Below are positions 40,119 to 49,681 of a DNA stretch of 64,000 nucleotides, one piece after another. Each line of letters starts with the position of its first letter. The first letter of the stretch is position 1. The position numbers were made by a program, and so were the translations under genes. Under the pieces are notes generated by a model that saw nothing but the letters and a program-made list of their open reading frames with translations, ran no database searches and was not told the origin of the DNA. This DNA comes from Bacteroidales bacterium (GTDB taxonomy: Bacteria > Bacteroidota > Bacteroidia > Bacteroidales > UBA932), in contig JAFRPW010000021.1 of the NCBI GenBank assembly GCA_017428945.1, forward strand, positions 1 through 64,000. The letters are read 5' to 3'.

Positions 40119-41753
40119 TTATCCCAGCAGTGATTTAGCGTTCTCTATGGCGGCAGGGGTTATGCTTGCCCCGGAAAGCATACGTGCGATTTCCATTACG
40201 CGCTCCTGGCTGTCCAGAAGGCGCATGGAGGTGACATCGGCCTTCCTGGATACCAGGAAATGGGCATGGCCCTTTGCCGCCACCTGGGGAAGGTGGGTAA
40301 TGGCGATAACCTGCATCTTTGAGCCCATGGAGCAAACCAGGGAGCCCATTTTGTCTGCCGTGCTTCCGGATACTCCGGTGTCAATCTCGTCAAAGACCAG
40401 GGTGGGCATCTTGCGGAAGGTGGCCATGCAGGCCTTAAGGCTGAGCATTATCCTGGAGAGTTCACCTCCCGATGCGTTTCTGGCCACGTCCCCGGGCTCT
40501 TTCCCCGTAGATGAGAAGAGGAAATCTACCGCGTCTTCACCGGTGGGGCCGGCGGCGGAAGGGGACAGCGCCACGCGGAAAACCGCGTTGTCAAGGTCCA
40601 GCGCACGTAACTGCTTCTGTATGCTTGCGCCAAATGAAGCCGATGCCTTTTCCCTCAGTTCATGAAGCTTTCCGGCGCATTTCCGGTACTGCTCCTGAAG
40701 CTGTTCCAGATGAAGGACTGCCGATTCTTCCTCTTCTTCAAGGGAGTCCGTGTATGCTACTGCGACTTCAAGCTCTTCCCTCCGGGCTATGAGCTCTTCC
40801 TCCGTCTGAACTCCGTGCTTCTGCATCAGTGAATACAGCAGGGAAAGCCTGGCATCCACCTGCTCCAGTCTGGCGGGGGAAACGTCCAGGCGGGAAAGCT
40901 GGGCCTGGACATCGGCCTCTATGTCCTCTGTCTCCACGCGTACGGCCTCCAGCCTCCTGGCAAGGTCTTCCATGGGGCCGATGAACTTGCCGGCCTTTTC
41001 CAGAAGCCTCTGTACCTGCCTCAGCTGCATGGCGGGGGAGTATTCCTCGGAGGACAGGATTCCTCCGGCCTCCGACAGCGTTTCCATGAGTTCCTCGGCG
41101 TGGGCGAGCCTTTTCTGCTCTTCCTCAAGCTCCGGAAGTTCACCGCTCTGGAGGGCCGCTTCCTGAAGCTTCTGAAGCAGCGCCCGGTTGTAATCTTCTT
41201 CCTTCCTGGCGCGCTCCTTTGCCTCGCGGATGTCCCTGAGACGGCGGTCCGCTTCCTGAAGGGCGCTCCAGAGTCCGGCGCATTTTTCCCTTTCTGCCGA
41301 TGCCGCGGCATAAAGGTCCAGGGCCTCCAGACGGAACATCCTGTCCTGAAGACGCAGCGTCTGGTGCTGGGAATGGATGTCCACAAGGAGCCCTGCCAGT
41401 TCCTGCAGGGTTGCCGCGGCGACGGGTTCGTCACAGAGGAAACTCCGTGAACGTCCGCTCTTTGACACCACCCGGCGGAGGACGATGCCGTCCGGCTCCT
41501 TGGGAAGGTCGTTTTCCCTGAGGAAGGCCTCCACCTGGGGAGTCACGCCGAATTCGGCCTCCACTACGCAGTTGTCTCCGGCCGGTCCTATCATCGAGGC
41601 ATCTCCCTTTCCGCCCAGGACAAGCGTCAGGGCACCCAGGAGGATGGATTTTCCGGCGCCGGTCTCTCCGCTTATAATGCTCAGACCCTCTGGAAAGCTG
41701 GTTTCCAGAGAGCCGATGAGAATATAGTTGGAGACGCGAAGGCTGCGGAGCAT
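40119..41753 (-). CDS. recN: DNA repair protein RecN
   Basis: A 544-aa SMC-like ATPase for double-strand-break repair. Walker A is SGETGAGKSILLGAL, a long central coiled coil follows, the signature is ASGGELSRIMLSLK, and Walker B is PTLVFDEIDTGVSG. The start at 41753 (MLRSLRVSNY) was chosen because it begins at the conserved N-terminus; an upstream extension overlaps the omega gene. It lies 4 bp after the omega-subunit gene. Confidence 0.95.
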   Translation of the reverse strand: MLRSLRVSNYILIGSLETSFPEGLSIISGETGAGKSILLGALTLVLGGKGDASMIGPAGDNCVVEAEFGVTPQVEAFLRENDLPKEPDGIVLRRVVSKSGRSRSFLCDEPVAAATLQELAGLLVDIHSQHQTLRLQDRMFRLEALDLYAAASAEREKCAGLWSALQEADRRLRDIREAKERARKEEDYNRALLQKLQEAALQSGELPELEEEQKRLAHAEELMETLSEAGGILSSEEYSPAMQLRQVQRLLEKAGKFIGPMEDLARRLEAVRVETEDIEADVQAQLSRLDVSPARLEQVDARLSLLYSLMQKHGVQTEEELIARREELEVAVAYTDSLEEEEESAVLHLEQLQEQYRKCAGKLHELREKASASFGASIQKQLRALDLDNAVFRVALSPSAAGPTGEDAVDFLFSSTGKEPGDVARNASGGELSRIMLSLKACMATFRKMPTLVFDEIDTGVSGSTADKMGSLVCSMGSKMQVIAITHLPQVAAKGHAHFLVSRKADVTSMRLLDSQERVMEIARMLSGASITPAAIENAKSLLG

Positions 41754-41757
41754 GGCC

Positions 41758-42102
41758 TTATTCTCCCTTATTGATGTCGATGGGGTTTTCGCTCTGAGCC
41801 TTGCGGTAGAAGAGGTCTCCGTTCTCGAATTCCGAGATTGCAATGAGGTCCGGCTTGGGCTGGCGCTCGTAGTACTGGGAGATTTCTATCTGCTCCTTGT
41901 TTTCGAAGACTTCGTCCATGGTGTCGTGGTCGTTGCGGAACTCTTCAAGCTTCTTGGTGAGTTCTTTCTTCTCTGCCATGGATATCTGGTTTGCCCTCTT
42001 GTACAGGATTACCACTGATTCGTAGATGTTGCCGGTGGGTGCTGCGAGGTTCTTGATGTCGCGTGTAATGGTGTTTACGGGAACTTTTTTCTTGTTGTCC
42101 AT
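41758..42102 (-). CDS. rpoZ: RNA polymerase omega-like subunit (Bacteroidota type)
   Basis: A 114-aa protein. VNTITRDIKNLAAPTGNIYE and VVILYKRANQI resemble the Rpb6/omega core found in Bacteroidota, followed by a lineage-specific C-terminal extension (FENKEQIEISQYYERQPKPDLI). It would help assemble and stabilise RNA polymerase. It lies between bamD and recN, a common arrangement in the phylum. Confidence 0.85.
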   Translation of the reverse strand: MDNKKKVPVNTITRDIKNLAAPTGNIYESVVILYKRANQISMAEKKELTKKLEEFRNDHDTMDEVFENKEQIEISQYYERQPKPDLIAISEFENGDLFYRKAQSENPIDINKGE

Positions 42103-42154
42103 TGTGTAAAAATTCTTGTTCTATATTAAGTACAAGGGTTTCTGCGGGGGAGTT

Positions 42155-42970
42155 TCAATTATTTTCCACATTTGTCCCGCCGCCTCTTCCAAGGATTCCC
42201 TGGACTTTACGGTACAGGCCGTCAAGCTCTGCCTTGTACTTTGACTCCGGGTACTCGCCCGCGAAGTTGAGGTAGTCGTCTATGAAGGTGAGATAACGCT
42301 CTTTCTGCTTTGCCGCGACGCTCAGCCTGGCGTAGTTGTAGGAGGACATGGCGGTGTAGTAGAGGATATCTTCACGATATATATTATCGGAATTAGCCTT
42401 GAGCACGTTCCTGAGCTTCACGCGGGATGCCTTGTAGTCTTCCATGATGTAATACTGGCGTCCGGCTTCGAAATCCTTGCGGTCAAGGCGCTCCTGAAGG
42501 TCGCTGAGCATGGCCTCGCAGGCGGGGAGATGGTTGTCTCCGGGATGCTCCCTCACATACTCGTTGATTGCTGCCATGCAGGCGCGGGTGGGTGTCTGAT
42601 CCAGCTCCCAGCGGTATGTGGCGCGGTACAGGCAGTCCAGGCGGTAGAACTCCGCATCCCTTGCAAACGGGCTCATGGGATAGTTTTCCACGAAACGGGC
42701 AAAATTGGCCTCGGCGGTGATGTAATCCTTGAACCTGTAGTTGGAAAGGCCCCAGTAGTACTGAACCGTATCGTCCCTTGCAGTTCCGCTGGTGAGGATG
42801 GCCAGGGACTCGAACAGCTGGCCGGCTTTCTGGTACTTGCGGTTGTTGAAGTAGTTCATTGCGGCCTCATACTTGGCGTCCACGTCGTTTGAAGAGAGGA
42901 GGGCGTCGAACTGGGTCTGGCAGGCTGCAATACCCAGGACAGCAAGGGCTATGACGATGTATTTTTTCAT
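42155..42970 (-). CDS. bamD: Outer-membrane assembly lipoprotein BamD
   Basis: A 271-aa lipoprotein. Signal MKKYIVIALAVLGIAAC (lipobox Cys at residue 17) is followed by TPR units (YEAAMNYFNNRKYQKAGQLFE; YRFKDYITAEANFARFVENYP; later FAGEYPESKYKAELDGLY). BamD supports BamA (49682-52291) in inserting beta-barrel proteins. The start at 42970 gives the signal peptide and overlaps the trxB stop by 4 bp; a longer in-frame extension is rejected. Confidence 0.9.
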   Translation of the reverse strand: MKKYIVIALAVLGIAACQTQFDALLSSNDVDAKYEAAMNYFNNRKYQKAGQLFESLAILTSGTARDDTVQYYWGLSNYRFKDYITAEANFARFVENYPMSPFARDAEFYRLDCLYRATYRWELDQTPTRACMAAINEYVREHPGDNHLPACEAMLSDLQERLDRKDFEAGRQYYIMEDYKASRVKLRNVLKANSDNIYREDILYYTAMSSYNYARLSVAAKQKERYLTFIDDYLNFAGEYPESKYKAELDGLYRKVQGILGRGGGTNVENN

Positions 42971-43896
42971 AATCCGTTCTCTATGAGATAGTTCTCTGCA
43001 TCTTTCGCGGCCATGCAACCGGAAGCGGCGGCAGTTATGGCCTGCTTGTATGCTTTGTCCGCAACGTCTCCTGCAGCAAATACACCGGGGACGCTGGTGC
43101 GGGACGACCAGCCGTCACGCTTGATGAAACCGGCTTCGTCGGTCTCTACCCACGGGGCAAAGAGTTCCGACCCCGGTGCATGGCCGATTCCCAGGAAGAA
43201 ACCGTCCACGGCGATGTCGAACTCCTCTCCGTCCTTGCGGACAAGCCGGACGCCGGTGACGCCCATCACATCCCCGAGGACCTCCTTGGTGTTGCAGTTC
43301 CACAGGACTTCTATGTTTTCCTTGGACAGAACCCTTTCCTGCATGATCTTTGATGCGCGGAAGACGTCCCTGCGCACAATCATGTATACTTTTTTGGCAA
43401 GGCCGGAAAGATATAGGGCCTCTTCGCAGGCGGTGTCTCCGCCGCCCACAACGGCAACGGTGCGTCCGCGGTAGAAGAATCCGTCACATGTGGCGCATGC
43501 GCTTACTCCGGCGCCCATGTACTTCTTCTCGCTTTCCAGGCCAAGGTATTTGGCTGCGGCGCCGGTGGCAATGATAAGGGTATCGGCCTCTATCTGATGG
43601 GAGCCGTCTACGGTGATCCTGAAGGGTCTTACGCCAAGGTCTGCGGCTGTGGCGACGCCGGTGCGGATATCGGCGCCGAAACCGGCCGCCTGCTCACGCA
43701 TGCCCTGCATGAGGGTGTTGGCGTCCACGCCGCCGGGAAAGCCCGGGAAATTTTCCACTATGGTTGTGGTTGTGAGCTGGCCGCCGGGCTGGAGGCCTTC
43801 GTACAGTACGGGGGAGAGGTTGGCCCTGGAGGCGTAAATTGCGGCAGTGTAGCCGGCAGGACCCCCGCCAAGGATGAGGCAGCGTACTTTTTCCAT
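42967..43896 (-). CDS. trxB: Thioredoxin reductase
   Basis: A 309-aa flavoprotein that reduces thioredoxin with NADPH. It has the FAD motif CLILGGGPAGYTAAIYAS, the redox-active pair in ACATCDGFF, the NADPH motif VAVVGGGDTACEEA and C-terminal GVFAAGDVAD. It lies between the LysM/periplasmic-binding gene and bamD with overlaps. Confidence 0.95.
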   Translation of the reverse strand: MEKVRCLILGGGPAGYTAAIYASRANLSPVLYEGLQPGGQLTTTTIVENFPGFPGGVDANTLMQGMREQAAGFGADIRTGVATAADLGVRPFRITVDGSHQIEADTLIIATGAAAKYLGLESEKKYMGAGVSACATCDGFFYRGRTVAVVGGGDTACEEALYLSGLAKKVYMIVRRDVFRASKIMQERVLSKENIEVLWNCNTKEVLGDVMGVTGVRLVRKDGEEFDIAVDGFFLGIGHAPGSELFAPWVETDEAGFIKRDGWSSRTSVPGVFAAGDVADKAYKQAITAAASGCMAAKDAENYLIENGL

Positions 43897-45533
43897 TATC
43901 TTATAAGCGTTGAAGTGTAATCTTTGTTGTAGACGATTCTCCTGACAGCCTTGTTCTGGTGGTCGCCGGAAGGGTCAGAGTCGAAGAGGAAATCCGTGTG
44001 AAGGCCTGTGCCCTTGTCTGTCTGGAGCATGGTCTTCCAGCCGTTTCCGTATTTTGCCACTTGGGTGACGAAGTACATGGCGGTGTCATATCCCTGGAAT
44101 GCGAACTGCGAGGGCTCCGTGTGGAAAAGGCTCCTGTATGCCCTTACAAAGCGGTCCACTGCGGGTGAGGAGTAGTCCACGTAATATGAAGAGCAGATGT
44201 GGAGGGAGAGGTCGTGGTAGGCGCTGCCCTCTATGGTGTCGAAGGTGCGTGCCTTTGAAGGAGCGTACATCACAATGTCGAAGCCCTTTCCCAGCATTAT
44301 GCCAAGGTTAAGGACGACGTCCGACGTGAAGGCCTCGCTCTCGGAAGCCACCACCACGCGGTTCACGCCGTCCTTTACCATTATTTCCTGAAGGGTGGCG
44401 GGGACGGTGCGGCCGTCCACTATTGCGTAGTTTACAATGTCGTAGGTGAGCTCGCAGCGTGCAAGGGCGCTTCGGATGGCCACGGCGGCAGTCACCGAGC
44501 CGGCGCCCTTCTCCGTCACCAGGATTACCTTGTCCGTCTCACGTGTGTCTTCCTTTACCCATAGGGCAAGGTCTTCGTACTGGCTGTCCACGGGAGTGGG
44601 AGCCTGGATGTAGTTGGCGTAGGTGGTTGCCAGGGATGCGGCTTTCTGGTCCAGGGGAGAAATGACCGTGACATTGCCTTCCACCCTCTGGAGTATGGCC
44701 TCAAGGTCCCTGGAGGCCACCGGGCCCAGGACGAAGTCGCTCTGGAGGAGGCTGGGGATGGGAGGGATGCCGGCCATGAGGTCGTATACCTCAAGGTTCA
44801 CCCTGTGGTCTTCCTTCTCCATGTCTTTCATGGCCATGAGTACTCCGGAGTAGAAGTCCATGTTGAGCCCGCTCACGTTCCCGCTGGCATGAAGGGGAAG
44901 TACCAGGGACACGTTAACTACCTCCTTGGGGGCAAAGTCGGGCTCCGTGAAGGCAAGGGCCTGTTCATCCTCCTGCGGGGCTTCCGGGTCTTCGGAAGTC
45001 TGTTCAGGGACGATGGTCTCCGTCTGCACGGGGACATCATCGTCAGGCTCTTCCACTGGTACCGGCACTACTGCGGGAACCGGGATGCGCAGGACCTGAC
45101 GTGTGGTCAGTTTCTTGGAACTGAGGTTATTGAGCTCCATTATTTCCTTTACCGTGACGTTGTAGCGGCGGGCAATCTCGTCAATGTCCTCGTACCACTT
45201 GACGGTGTGCTCCGTGTAGGCGGTGTTTCCGGCCACGCGGGGAGCGCTGACGCTGTCTGTGAAGGGGATGAGGATTATGGCGTTTTTCTGGAGTCCGGTC
45301 TCACGGAGGGAGGGATTGGCCTCGTAGATGTCTTCTACCTTCACGCCATATGCCTGGGCTATGCCAAAGAGGGTCTGGCGCTCCAGGACCACATGGGAGA
45401 GGTATATCTTGCCGTTGAGCTTAACCTTTTCCTTGGACACGGTGACAGGTGTGGGAACATATTCCTGAGCCAGCGCTGCCGTCCCGGCGAGGACCAGGAC
45501 CGAGGAGAGAAGTATGCGAAGGAGTCTATTCAT
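43896..45533 (-). CDS. LysM + periplasmic-binding-fold envelope protein
   Basis: A 545-aa secreted protein. A signal peptide (MNRLLRILLSSVLVLAGTAA) is followed by two LysM repeats (SHVVLERQTLFGIAQAYGV and EHTVKWYEDIDEIARRYNV), a Pro/Glu-rich linker and a C-terminal type I periplasmic-binding fold (VNVSLVLPLHASG, DFVLGPVASRDL, VVVASESEAF). The LysM repeats should bind peptidoglycan. The C-terminal fold recalls LpoA-like or amino-acid-binding proteins. The partner is unknown. The gene lies 6 bp after the glycosyltransferase gene. Confidence 0.78.
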   Translation of the reverse strand: MNRLLRILLSSVLVLAGTAALAQEYVPTPVTVSKEKVKLNGKIYLSHVVLERQTLFGIAQAYGVKVEDIYEANPSLRETGLQKNAIILIPFTDSVSAPRVAGNTAYTEHTVKWYEDIDEIARRYNVTVKEIMELNNLSSKKLTTRQVLRIPVPAVVPVPVEEPDDDVPVQTETIVPEQTSEDPEAPQEDEQALAFTEPDFAPKEVVNVSLVLPLHASGNVSGLNMDFYSGVLMAMKDMEKEDHRVNLEVYDLMAGIPPIPSLLQSDFVLGPVASRDLEAILQRVEGNVTVISPLDQKAASLATTYANYIQAPTPVDSQYEDLALWVKEDTRETDKVILVTEKGAGSVTAAVAIRSALARCELTYDIVNYAIVDGRTVPATLQEIMVKDGVNRVVVASESEAFTSDVVLNLGIMLGKGFDIVMYAPSKARTFDTIEGSAYHDLSLHICSSYYVDYSSPAVDRFVRAYRSLFHTEPSQFAFQGYDTAMYFVTQVAKYGNGWKTMLQTDKGTGLHTDFLFDSDPSGDHQNKAVRRIVYNKDYTSTLIR

Positions 45534-45539
45534 GGCACG

Positions 45540-46661
45540 TTATTTTTCTAAAGTCATGGCAAAGTCCGTAAGGGCCTTGCAGAAGGAGTCCCATCCAAGC
45601 CGCAGTTTTTCCCTGCCGATTGCCTCCCGGCAGTTTTTTCCTATTGCGGGGTCCGCGAAGTATCGTAGAATCTCCGCCTTTATGGCCGACGGCTCCGCCT
45701 GAGGTGCGACAATTCCCGTGCCACGCTCACCTATGGTACCCCTGAGACCGCCGACGTCAGTTACAACCATCGGGACGTCAAAGTGATAGGCGATGGAACT
45801 GATTCCGCTCTGGGTGGCGCTGCGGTAGGGGAGGACGGCAAGGTCTGCCGCGCTGAAATAGAGCTTGACCTCGGAGTCCCTGATATAGTCCGGGAATACG
45901 TGCACGCGGTCTTTTCCGGGAAGGGAGTCTATTATCTTCTGATACTTGTCAAAAGAGCCGTAAGGTTCTCCGGCAACCAGTATCTGGTATTCATCGGGAA
46001 GGTCCCTGAACGCCTCCAGGAGTATGTCAAGGCCCTTGTACTCGCGTATAAGGCCAAAGAACAGGAGTGTCTTTTTTGCAGGATCCAGGCCAAGCGTGCG
46101 GCAGGCCTCTTCCCTTGGAAGCTTTTCCCCGAAGTGGGAGTAAAGCGGGTGGGGACGAAGGATATGCGGGGCGTCCGGCCGGAGACTGAGAAGGTCGTCC
46201 TGGACGCTTCCAGACATTGAAACGAAGCCCGTACAGCCGTTAAGGAAGTACTTTGTGAGGGGCCTGTCAAACCAGTGGGCCTCGTGAGGGATGACGTTGT
46301 CCAGCACCACCACGCTCCTGCAGCCGCAGTGACGGGCCACGTAGCCCAGCGAGGGTGCGAACCAGCTCATCCAGTACTTCATTACCAGGAGGTCCGGCTT
46401 CCAGCGGCGTATGGCCCTGGCGGTCTTAATCCAGGAGAACGGATTTATGGTGTCCAGCACGGCATCGGCCTCCACTGGCATGGCTTCGTCTTCCGGGGTA
46501 ACGTACTGTGTCTTGCCAGGGAAGAGTATGGAAGGGTACTGCCTTGAGAAGGAGAAGGCCTTTACAACATGACATTTTCCCAGTTCAGAAAGCATTGCTG
46601 CATTGAACTGGGAAATGCCGCCCCTGAGGGGGTAAAAACTGGACAAGAGGGCTATCCGCAT
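45540..46661 (-). CDS. GT4-family glycosyltransferase
   Basis: A 373-aa GT-B fold enzyme. It has the N-terminal ALLSSFYPLRGGISQFNA, a second domain with LLFFGLIREYKGLDILLEAF, and the donor-site region ADLAVLPYRSATQSGISSIAYHFDVPMVVTDVGG, whose ATQSG replaces the commoner E-x7-E. Likely to transfer a sugar in surface polysaccharide or glycoprotein synthesis; acceptor and donor are unknown. It lies between the Skp-like lipoprotein and the LysM gene on the minus strand. Confidence 0.83.
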   Translation of the reverse strand: MRIALLSSFYPLRGGISQFNAAMLSELGKCHVVKAFSFSRQYPSILFPGKTQYVTPEDEAMPVEADAVLDTINPFSWIKTARAIRRWKPDLLVMKYWMSWFAPSLGYVARHCGCRSVVVLDNVIPHEAHWFDRPLTKYFLNGCTGFVSMSGSVQDDLLSLRPDAPHILRPHPLYSHFGEKLPREEACRTLGLDPAKKTLLFFGLIREYKGLDILLEAFRDLPDEYQILVAGEPYGSFDKYQKIIDSLPGKDRVHVFPDYIRDSEVKLYFSAADLAVLPYRSATQSGISSIAYHFDVPMVVTDVGGLRGTIGERGTGIVAPQAEPSAIKAEILRYFADPAIGKNCREAIGREKLRLGWDSFCKALTDFAMTLEK

Positions 46662-46673
46662 CCTGTCCGGAAA

Positions 46674-47279
46674 TTATTTGGATGACTCCTTGGTCTTGAT
46701 GTAAGCGGCGTTGAGGCCGGCAAGGAGGTCCTGGGTGATGTCCAGCCTGGGATCTGCAGTGACCACGGGAGTAGAAAGGATGCTTCCGGCTGTGGCAAGG
46801 ATCATTGCGTAGCCTTTTTCTGCGTTATACTCGTTCACGAACTCCTGGATGGCGTTTGCAATCTGGTTCATGGTAACCTGCTGCTCTTCTGCCATTTCCT
46901 GCTGCTTGCGGACCACATACTGCTGGTATTCCTGCTGCTGTTGCTGCAGTTTCTGGTACTGGACCTGTGCTACAGACTGGGTGAGGAGGCCCTTGTCCAC
47001 CTTGTTCTGGAAGTCTGCTGCGTCTTTTTCAAGCTTCTTCCCGCGGCGGTCAATCTCTGCCTGGATGCCGGAGGTCTTGGTCTCGAAGACGGAAGTGAGG
47101 TCGTTGGCCATGTCGTAGCCCTGCATTACGGCATCCATGTTGAAGAACACAATGCTGCCGGCTACTGCGGTGCTGTCTGCGGTTGCAGTTGCGGCTGCGC
47201 TGCCGCCCTGATTCTGGTTGCAGGAAATGAGGAGGGCAGCGGCTGCTGCGATTCCTGCGATAAGGAGAGTCTTTTTCAT
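46674..47279 (-). CDS. Skp/OmpH-like lipoprotein
   Basis: A 201-aa protein with a lipoprotein signal (MKKTLLIAGIAAAAALLISC, lipobox Cys at residue 20). A long Gln-rich coiled coil follows (QYQKLQQQQQEYQQYVVRKQ), and VFFNMDAVMQGYD matches the Skp/OmpH start. Skp chaperones escort outer-membrane proteins; this one would be membrane-anchored. A second, non-lipoprotein Skp-like gene lies at 52358. A TATATTTG box is at 47318-47325. Confidence 0.82.
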   Translation of the reverse strand: MKKTLLIAGIAAAAALLISCNQNQGGSAAATATADSTAVAGSIVFFNMDAVMQGYDMANDLTSVFETKTSGIQAEIDRRGKKLEKDAADFQNKVDKGLLTQSVAQVQYQKLQQQQQEYQQYVVRKQQEMAEEQQVTMNQIANAIQEFVNEYNAEKGYAMILATAGSILSTPVVTADPRLDITQDLLAGLNAAYIKTKESSK

Positions 47280-47317
47280 TAATATAAACTGTTAATACTT
47301 ATTTCGCTAAAAGTCTG

Positions 47318-47325
47318 CAAATATA
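47318..47325 (-). promoter_or_regulatory. -7 box TATATTTG of the Skp-like lipoprotein operon
   Basis: TATATTTG on the minus strand, 38 nt before the ATG, right after the pdxJ stop. Confidence 0.5.
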
Positions 47326-47326
47326 G

Positions 47327-48049
47327 CTATTTTTTGCGGATTTCCGTAAGATAGGCCTGAATAGTTTTCTCAAGCCCCATGTACAGGGCGTCCGAAATGA
47401 GGGCGTGGCCAATAGAGACCTCGTCCGTCCAGGGAATTGTTTGCACAAAAAATGCCAGATTCTCAAGGCTGAGATCGTGTCCGGCGTTGAGGCCAAGGCC
47501 GGCCTCGCGGGCGGCTTTGGCGGCCTCCAGATAGCGGGCGATTGCCTTTTCCGGCCCGTTGGGATACTGTTCTGCATAATCTGCCGTATAAAGCTCCACG
47601 CGGTCTGCCCCGCAGGCGGCCGCTCCACGGACCATGGCGGGATCCGGATCTACGAATATGCTTACGCGTATTCCTTTGGATTTGAATGTGTTGCAGAGGC
47701 TGGTCAGAAGCTCTCGGTTTGTAATTGTATCCCATCCGGCATTGGAGGTGATGGCGTTGTGGCCGTCCGGAACCAGGGTTACCTGGTTGGGGACCACTTC
47801 CAGCACCAGATCCACAAAACTCTGAACGGTGGGGTTGCCCTCGATGTTGAATTCCGTAGTGATCAGAGGCTTTATGGCCCGCACATCGGCATATCTTATG
47901 TGTCTCTCGTCAGGCCTGGGATGAACTGTGATTCCTTCTGCGCCAAACTCCTGGCACTTTACGGCAGCCAGTTCCACGTCCGGCACATTTCCCCCGCGCG
48001 CATTGCGGATTGTTGCAATTTTGTTGATATTTACGCTTAATCTTGTCAT
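47327..48049 (-). CDS. pdxJ: Pyridoxine 5'-phosphate synthase
   Basis: A 240-aa TIM-barrel enzyme for the last ring-closing step of the DXP-dependent vitamin B6 pathway. It shows LSVNINKIATIRNARGG, ITVHPRPDERHI, ITTEFNIEG, TLVPDG and the C-terminal AGHDLSLENL and SIGHALISDAL. It diverges from nadK, and both have -7 boxes in the 79-bp gap. Confidence 0.95.
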   Translation of the reverse strand: MTRLSVNINKIATIRNARGGNVPDVELAAVKCQEFGAEGITVHPRPDERHIRYADVRAIKPLITTEFNIEGNPTVQSFVDLVLEVVPNQVTLVPDGHNAITSNAGWDTITNRELLTSLCNTFKSKGIRVSIFVDPDPAMVRGAAACGADRVELYTADYAEQYPNGPEKAIARYLEAAKAAREAGLGLNAGHDLSLENLAFFVQTIPWTDEVSIGHALISDALYMGLEKTIQAYLTEIRKK

Positions 48050-48068
48050 GATTCTTACCTTAATTTTA

Positions 48069-48076
48069 CAAAAATA
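48069..48076 (-). promoter_or_regulatory. -7 box TATTTTTG of pdxJ
   Basis: TATTTTTG on the minus strand, 19 nt before the pdxJ ATG. Confidence 0.45.
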
Positions 48077-48098
48077 AGGAAAATTATGGGAAAAGTGT

Positions 48099-48106
48099 TA
48101 ATTTTG
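48099..48106 (+). promoter_or_regulatory. -7 box TAATTTTG of nadK
   Basis: TAATTTTG on the plus strand, 22 nt before the nadK ATG at 48129. Confidence 0.45.
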
Positions 48107-48128
48107 AAGTCTGAAATGAAATGAAGCA

Positions 48129-48956
48129 ATGCGAATAGGATACTTTATTCTGAACGAAGACCTGAGGCAGGACCCCAGGATGGTGTCGTTCCTGAAAGAC
48201 CTTGAGGACGCAACCTTCGAGGTTTATGAGATTAGGACCAAGAGCGACGTGGTCCCTGAAACGGACCTGGTGCTCTCCATGGGCGGCGACGGAACTTTCC
48301 TCACCACGGCCCACGTGGTGGCGGACATCGGCCTGCCCATACTGGGCGTCAACTTCGGCCGCATAGGCTTCCTGTGCGAGAACCGTCCGGAGGATGTCCG
48401 CAAGGCCCTGACGGAGGGTAACTTCTCCATAGAGTACAGGACCGTCCTCAACGCCACCCTCAAGGGACCGGACGCCAGACGCTCAATCGGCATGCTCCCT
48501 TATTCGGTGAACGAGGTCTCCCTGCACCGCAGCGGGTCGTCGGTCCTGGGCATACACGTGAGCATAGACGGGGAACCCCTTCCCACCTACTGGGCCGATG
48601 GCCTCCTTGTTGCAACATCGTCAGGTTCAACCGCTTATTCCCTTTCCGTGGGCGGTCCCATATGTATGCCGGACACCAAGGTCCTTATCCTTGCCCCTAT
48701 ATCCCCGCACAACCTTAACGTGAGGCCTATCGTCCTTCCGGAAACCTCCAAGGTGGACATCTCCTTCGAGTCCCGGGACGGACGTGCGACGATGTCTACG
48801 GACAACCGTACCGTAGAAATCCGTCCGGACTGGACAATTCACGTGGAGATGGCACAATTTTCGCTCAAAAGGGTGCGGATCTCAGAATCCGGCTTTGTGA
48901 AGGCACTCACCTCACGCCTGTTCTGGGGAGAAGACATGAGAAACAATGGAAAATAA
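48129..48956 (+). CDS. nadK: NAD kinase
   Basis: A 275-aa enzyme that makes NADP from NAD. The LSMGGDGTFL motif (GGDGT), GVNFGRIGFLCE, VNEVSLHR and the ATSSGSTAYSLSVGG region are present. It overlaps uppS by 11 bp and starts the plus-strand run nadK-uppS-bamA-skp. Confidence 0.95.
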   Translation: MRIGYFILNEDLRQDPRMVSFLKDLEDATFEVYEIRTKSDVVPETDLVLSMGGDGTFLTTAHVVADIGLPILGVNFGRIGFLCENRPEDVRKALTEGNFSIEYRTVLNATLKGPDARRSIGMLPYSVNEVSLHRSGSSVLGIHVSIDGEPLPTYWADGLLVATSSGSTAYSLSVGGPICMPDTKVLILAPISPHNLNVRPIVLPETSKVDISFESRDGRATMSTDNRTVEIRPDWTIHVEMAQFSLKRVRISESGFVKALTSRLFWGEDMRNNGK

Positions 48957-49650
48957 CAGCATTCCCGTCCACGTATCCATAATTATGGACGGAAACGGCC
49001 GTTGGGCAAAAGCCCGCGGTAAAGAAAGGGTATTCGGGCACTTCGAGGGCGTGAAGAGCGTCCGCGCCTGCACTGAGGCAGCCGTAGAAGACGGCGTGAA
49101 GTATCTCTCCCTGTACGCTTTCTCTGAGGAAAACTGGAATCGTCCCGCAGAGGAGGTGTCCACCCTCATGAAACTGATGATGAAATCTATCCGTGAGGAG
49201 GTCTCCACCCTCATGGACAACGGCGTGAGGTTCGTGGTACTTGGCAATCGCGAGCGCCTTGGGGAAGAACTCTGCAAGGCTATCGACGACCTCATGGAAA
49301 TGACTGCCGGAAATACCCGCATGACCCTTATCATATTCCTGTCCTACAGCGGAAAGTGGGATATCATGCAGGCCATGAAAAAGGCTGCCGCAGAGCTTTC
49401 CCCGGAGGAATTCCAGAAGCTTTCCATGGAGGGCTTCGACAAATACCTTGTCACAGCCGGAATCCCGGACCCCGACCTCCTTATCCGTACTTCCGGGGAA
49501 GAGAGGATATCCAACTATCTTCTCTGGCAGTGCGCATATACGGAATTCGTATTCTCCGATGTCCTGTGGCCGGATTTCAGGAAGCCGGAATTCCGCGCTG
49601 CCCTGGCCGAATACGCCCGCCGGGACCGCCGATATGGCAAAGTCAAATAA
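48946..49650 (+). CDS. uppS: Undecaprenyl diphosphate synthase
   Basis: A 234-aa cis-prenyltransferase making the C55 carrier used by MraY and MurG. The signature is HVSIIMDGNGRWAKARG (catalytic Asp), with YAFSEENWNRP and LLIRTSGEERISNYLLWQCAYTE. It overlaps nadK by 11 bp and precedes bamA by 31 bp. Confidence 0.95.
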   Translation: MENNSIPVHVSIIMDGNGRWAKARGKERVFGHFEGVKSVRACTEAAVEDGVKYLSLYAFSEENWNRPAEEVSTLMKLMMKSIREEVSTLMDNGVRFVVLGNRERLGEELCKAIDDLMEMTAGNTRMTLIIFLSYSGKWDIMQAMKKAAAELSPEEFQKLSMEGFDKYLVTAGIPDPDLLIRTSGEERISNYLLWQCAYTEFVFSDVLWPDFRKPEFRAALAEYARRDRRYGKVK

Positions 49651-49656
49651 AATGGT

Positions 49657-49664
49657 TAAATTTG
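49657..49664 (+). promoter_or_regulatory. -7 box TAAATTTG of bamA
   Basis: TAAATTTG lies 17 nt before the bamA ATG at 49682, so bamA can be expressed apart from uppS. Confidence 0.45.
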
Positions 49665-49681
49665 CAGGATAATTTTTTAGA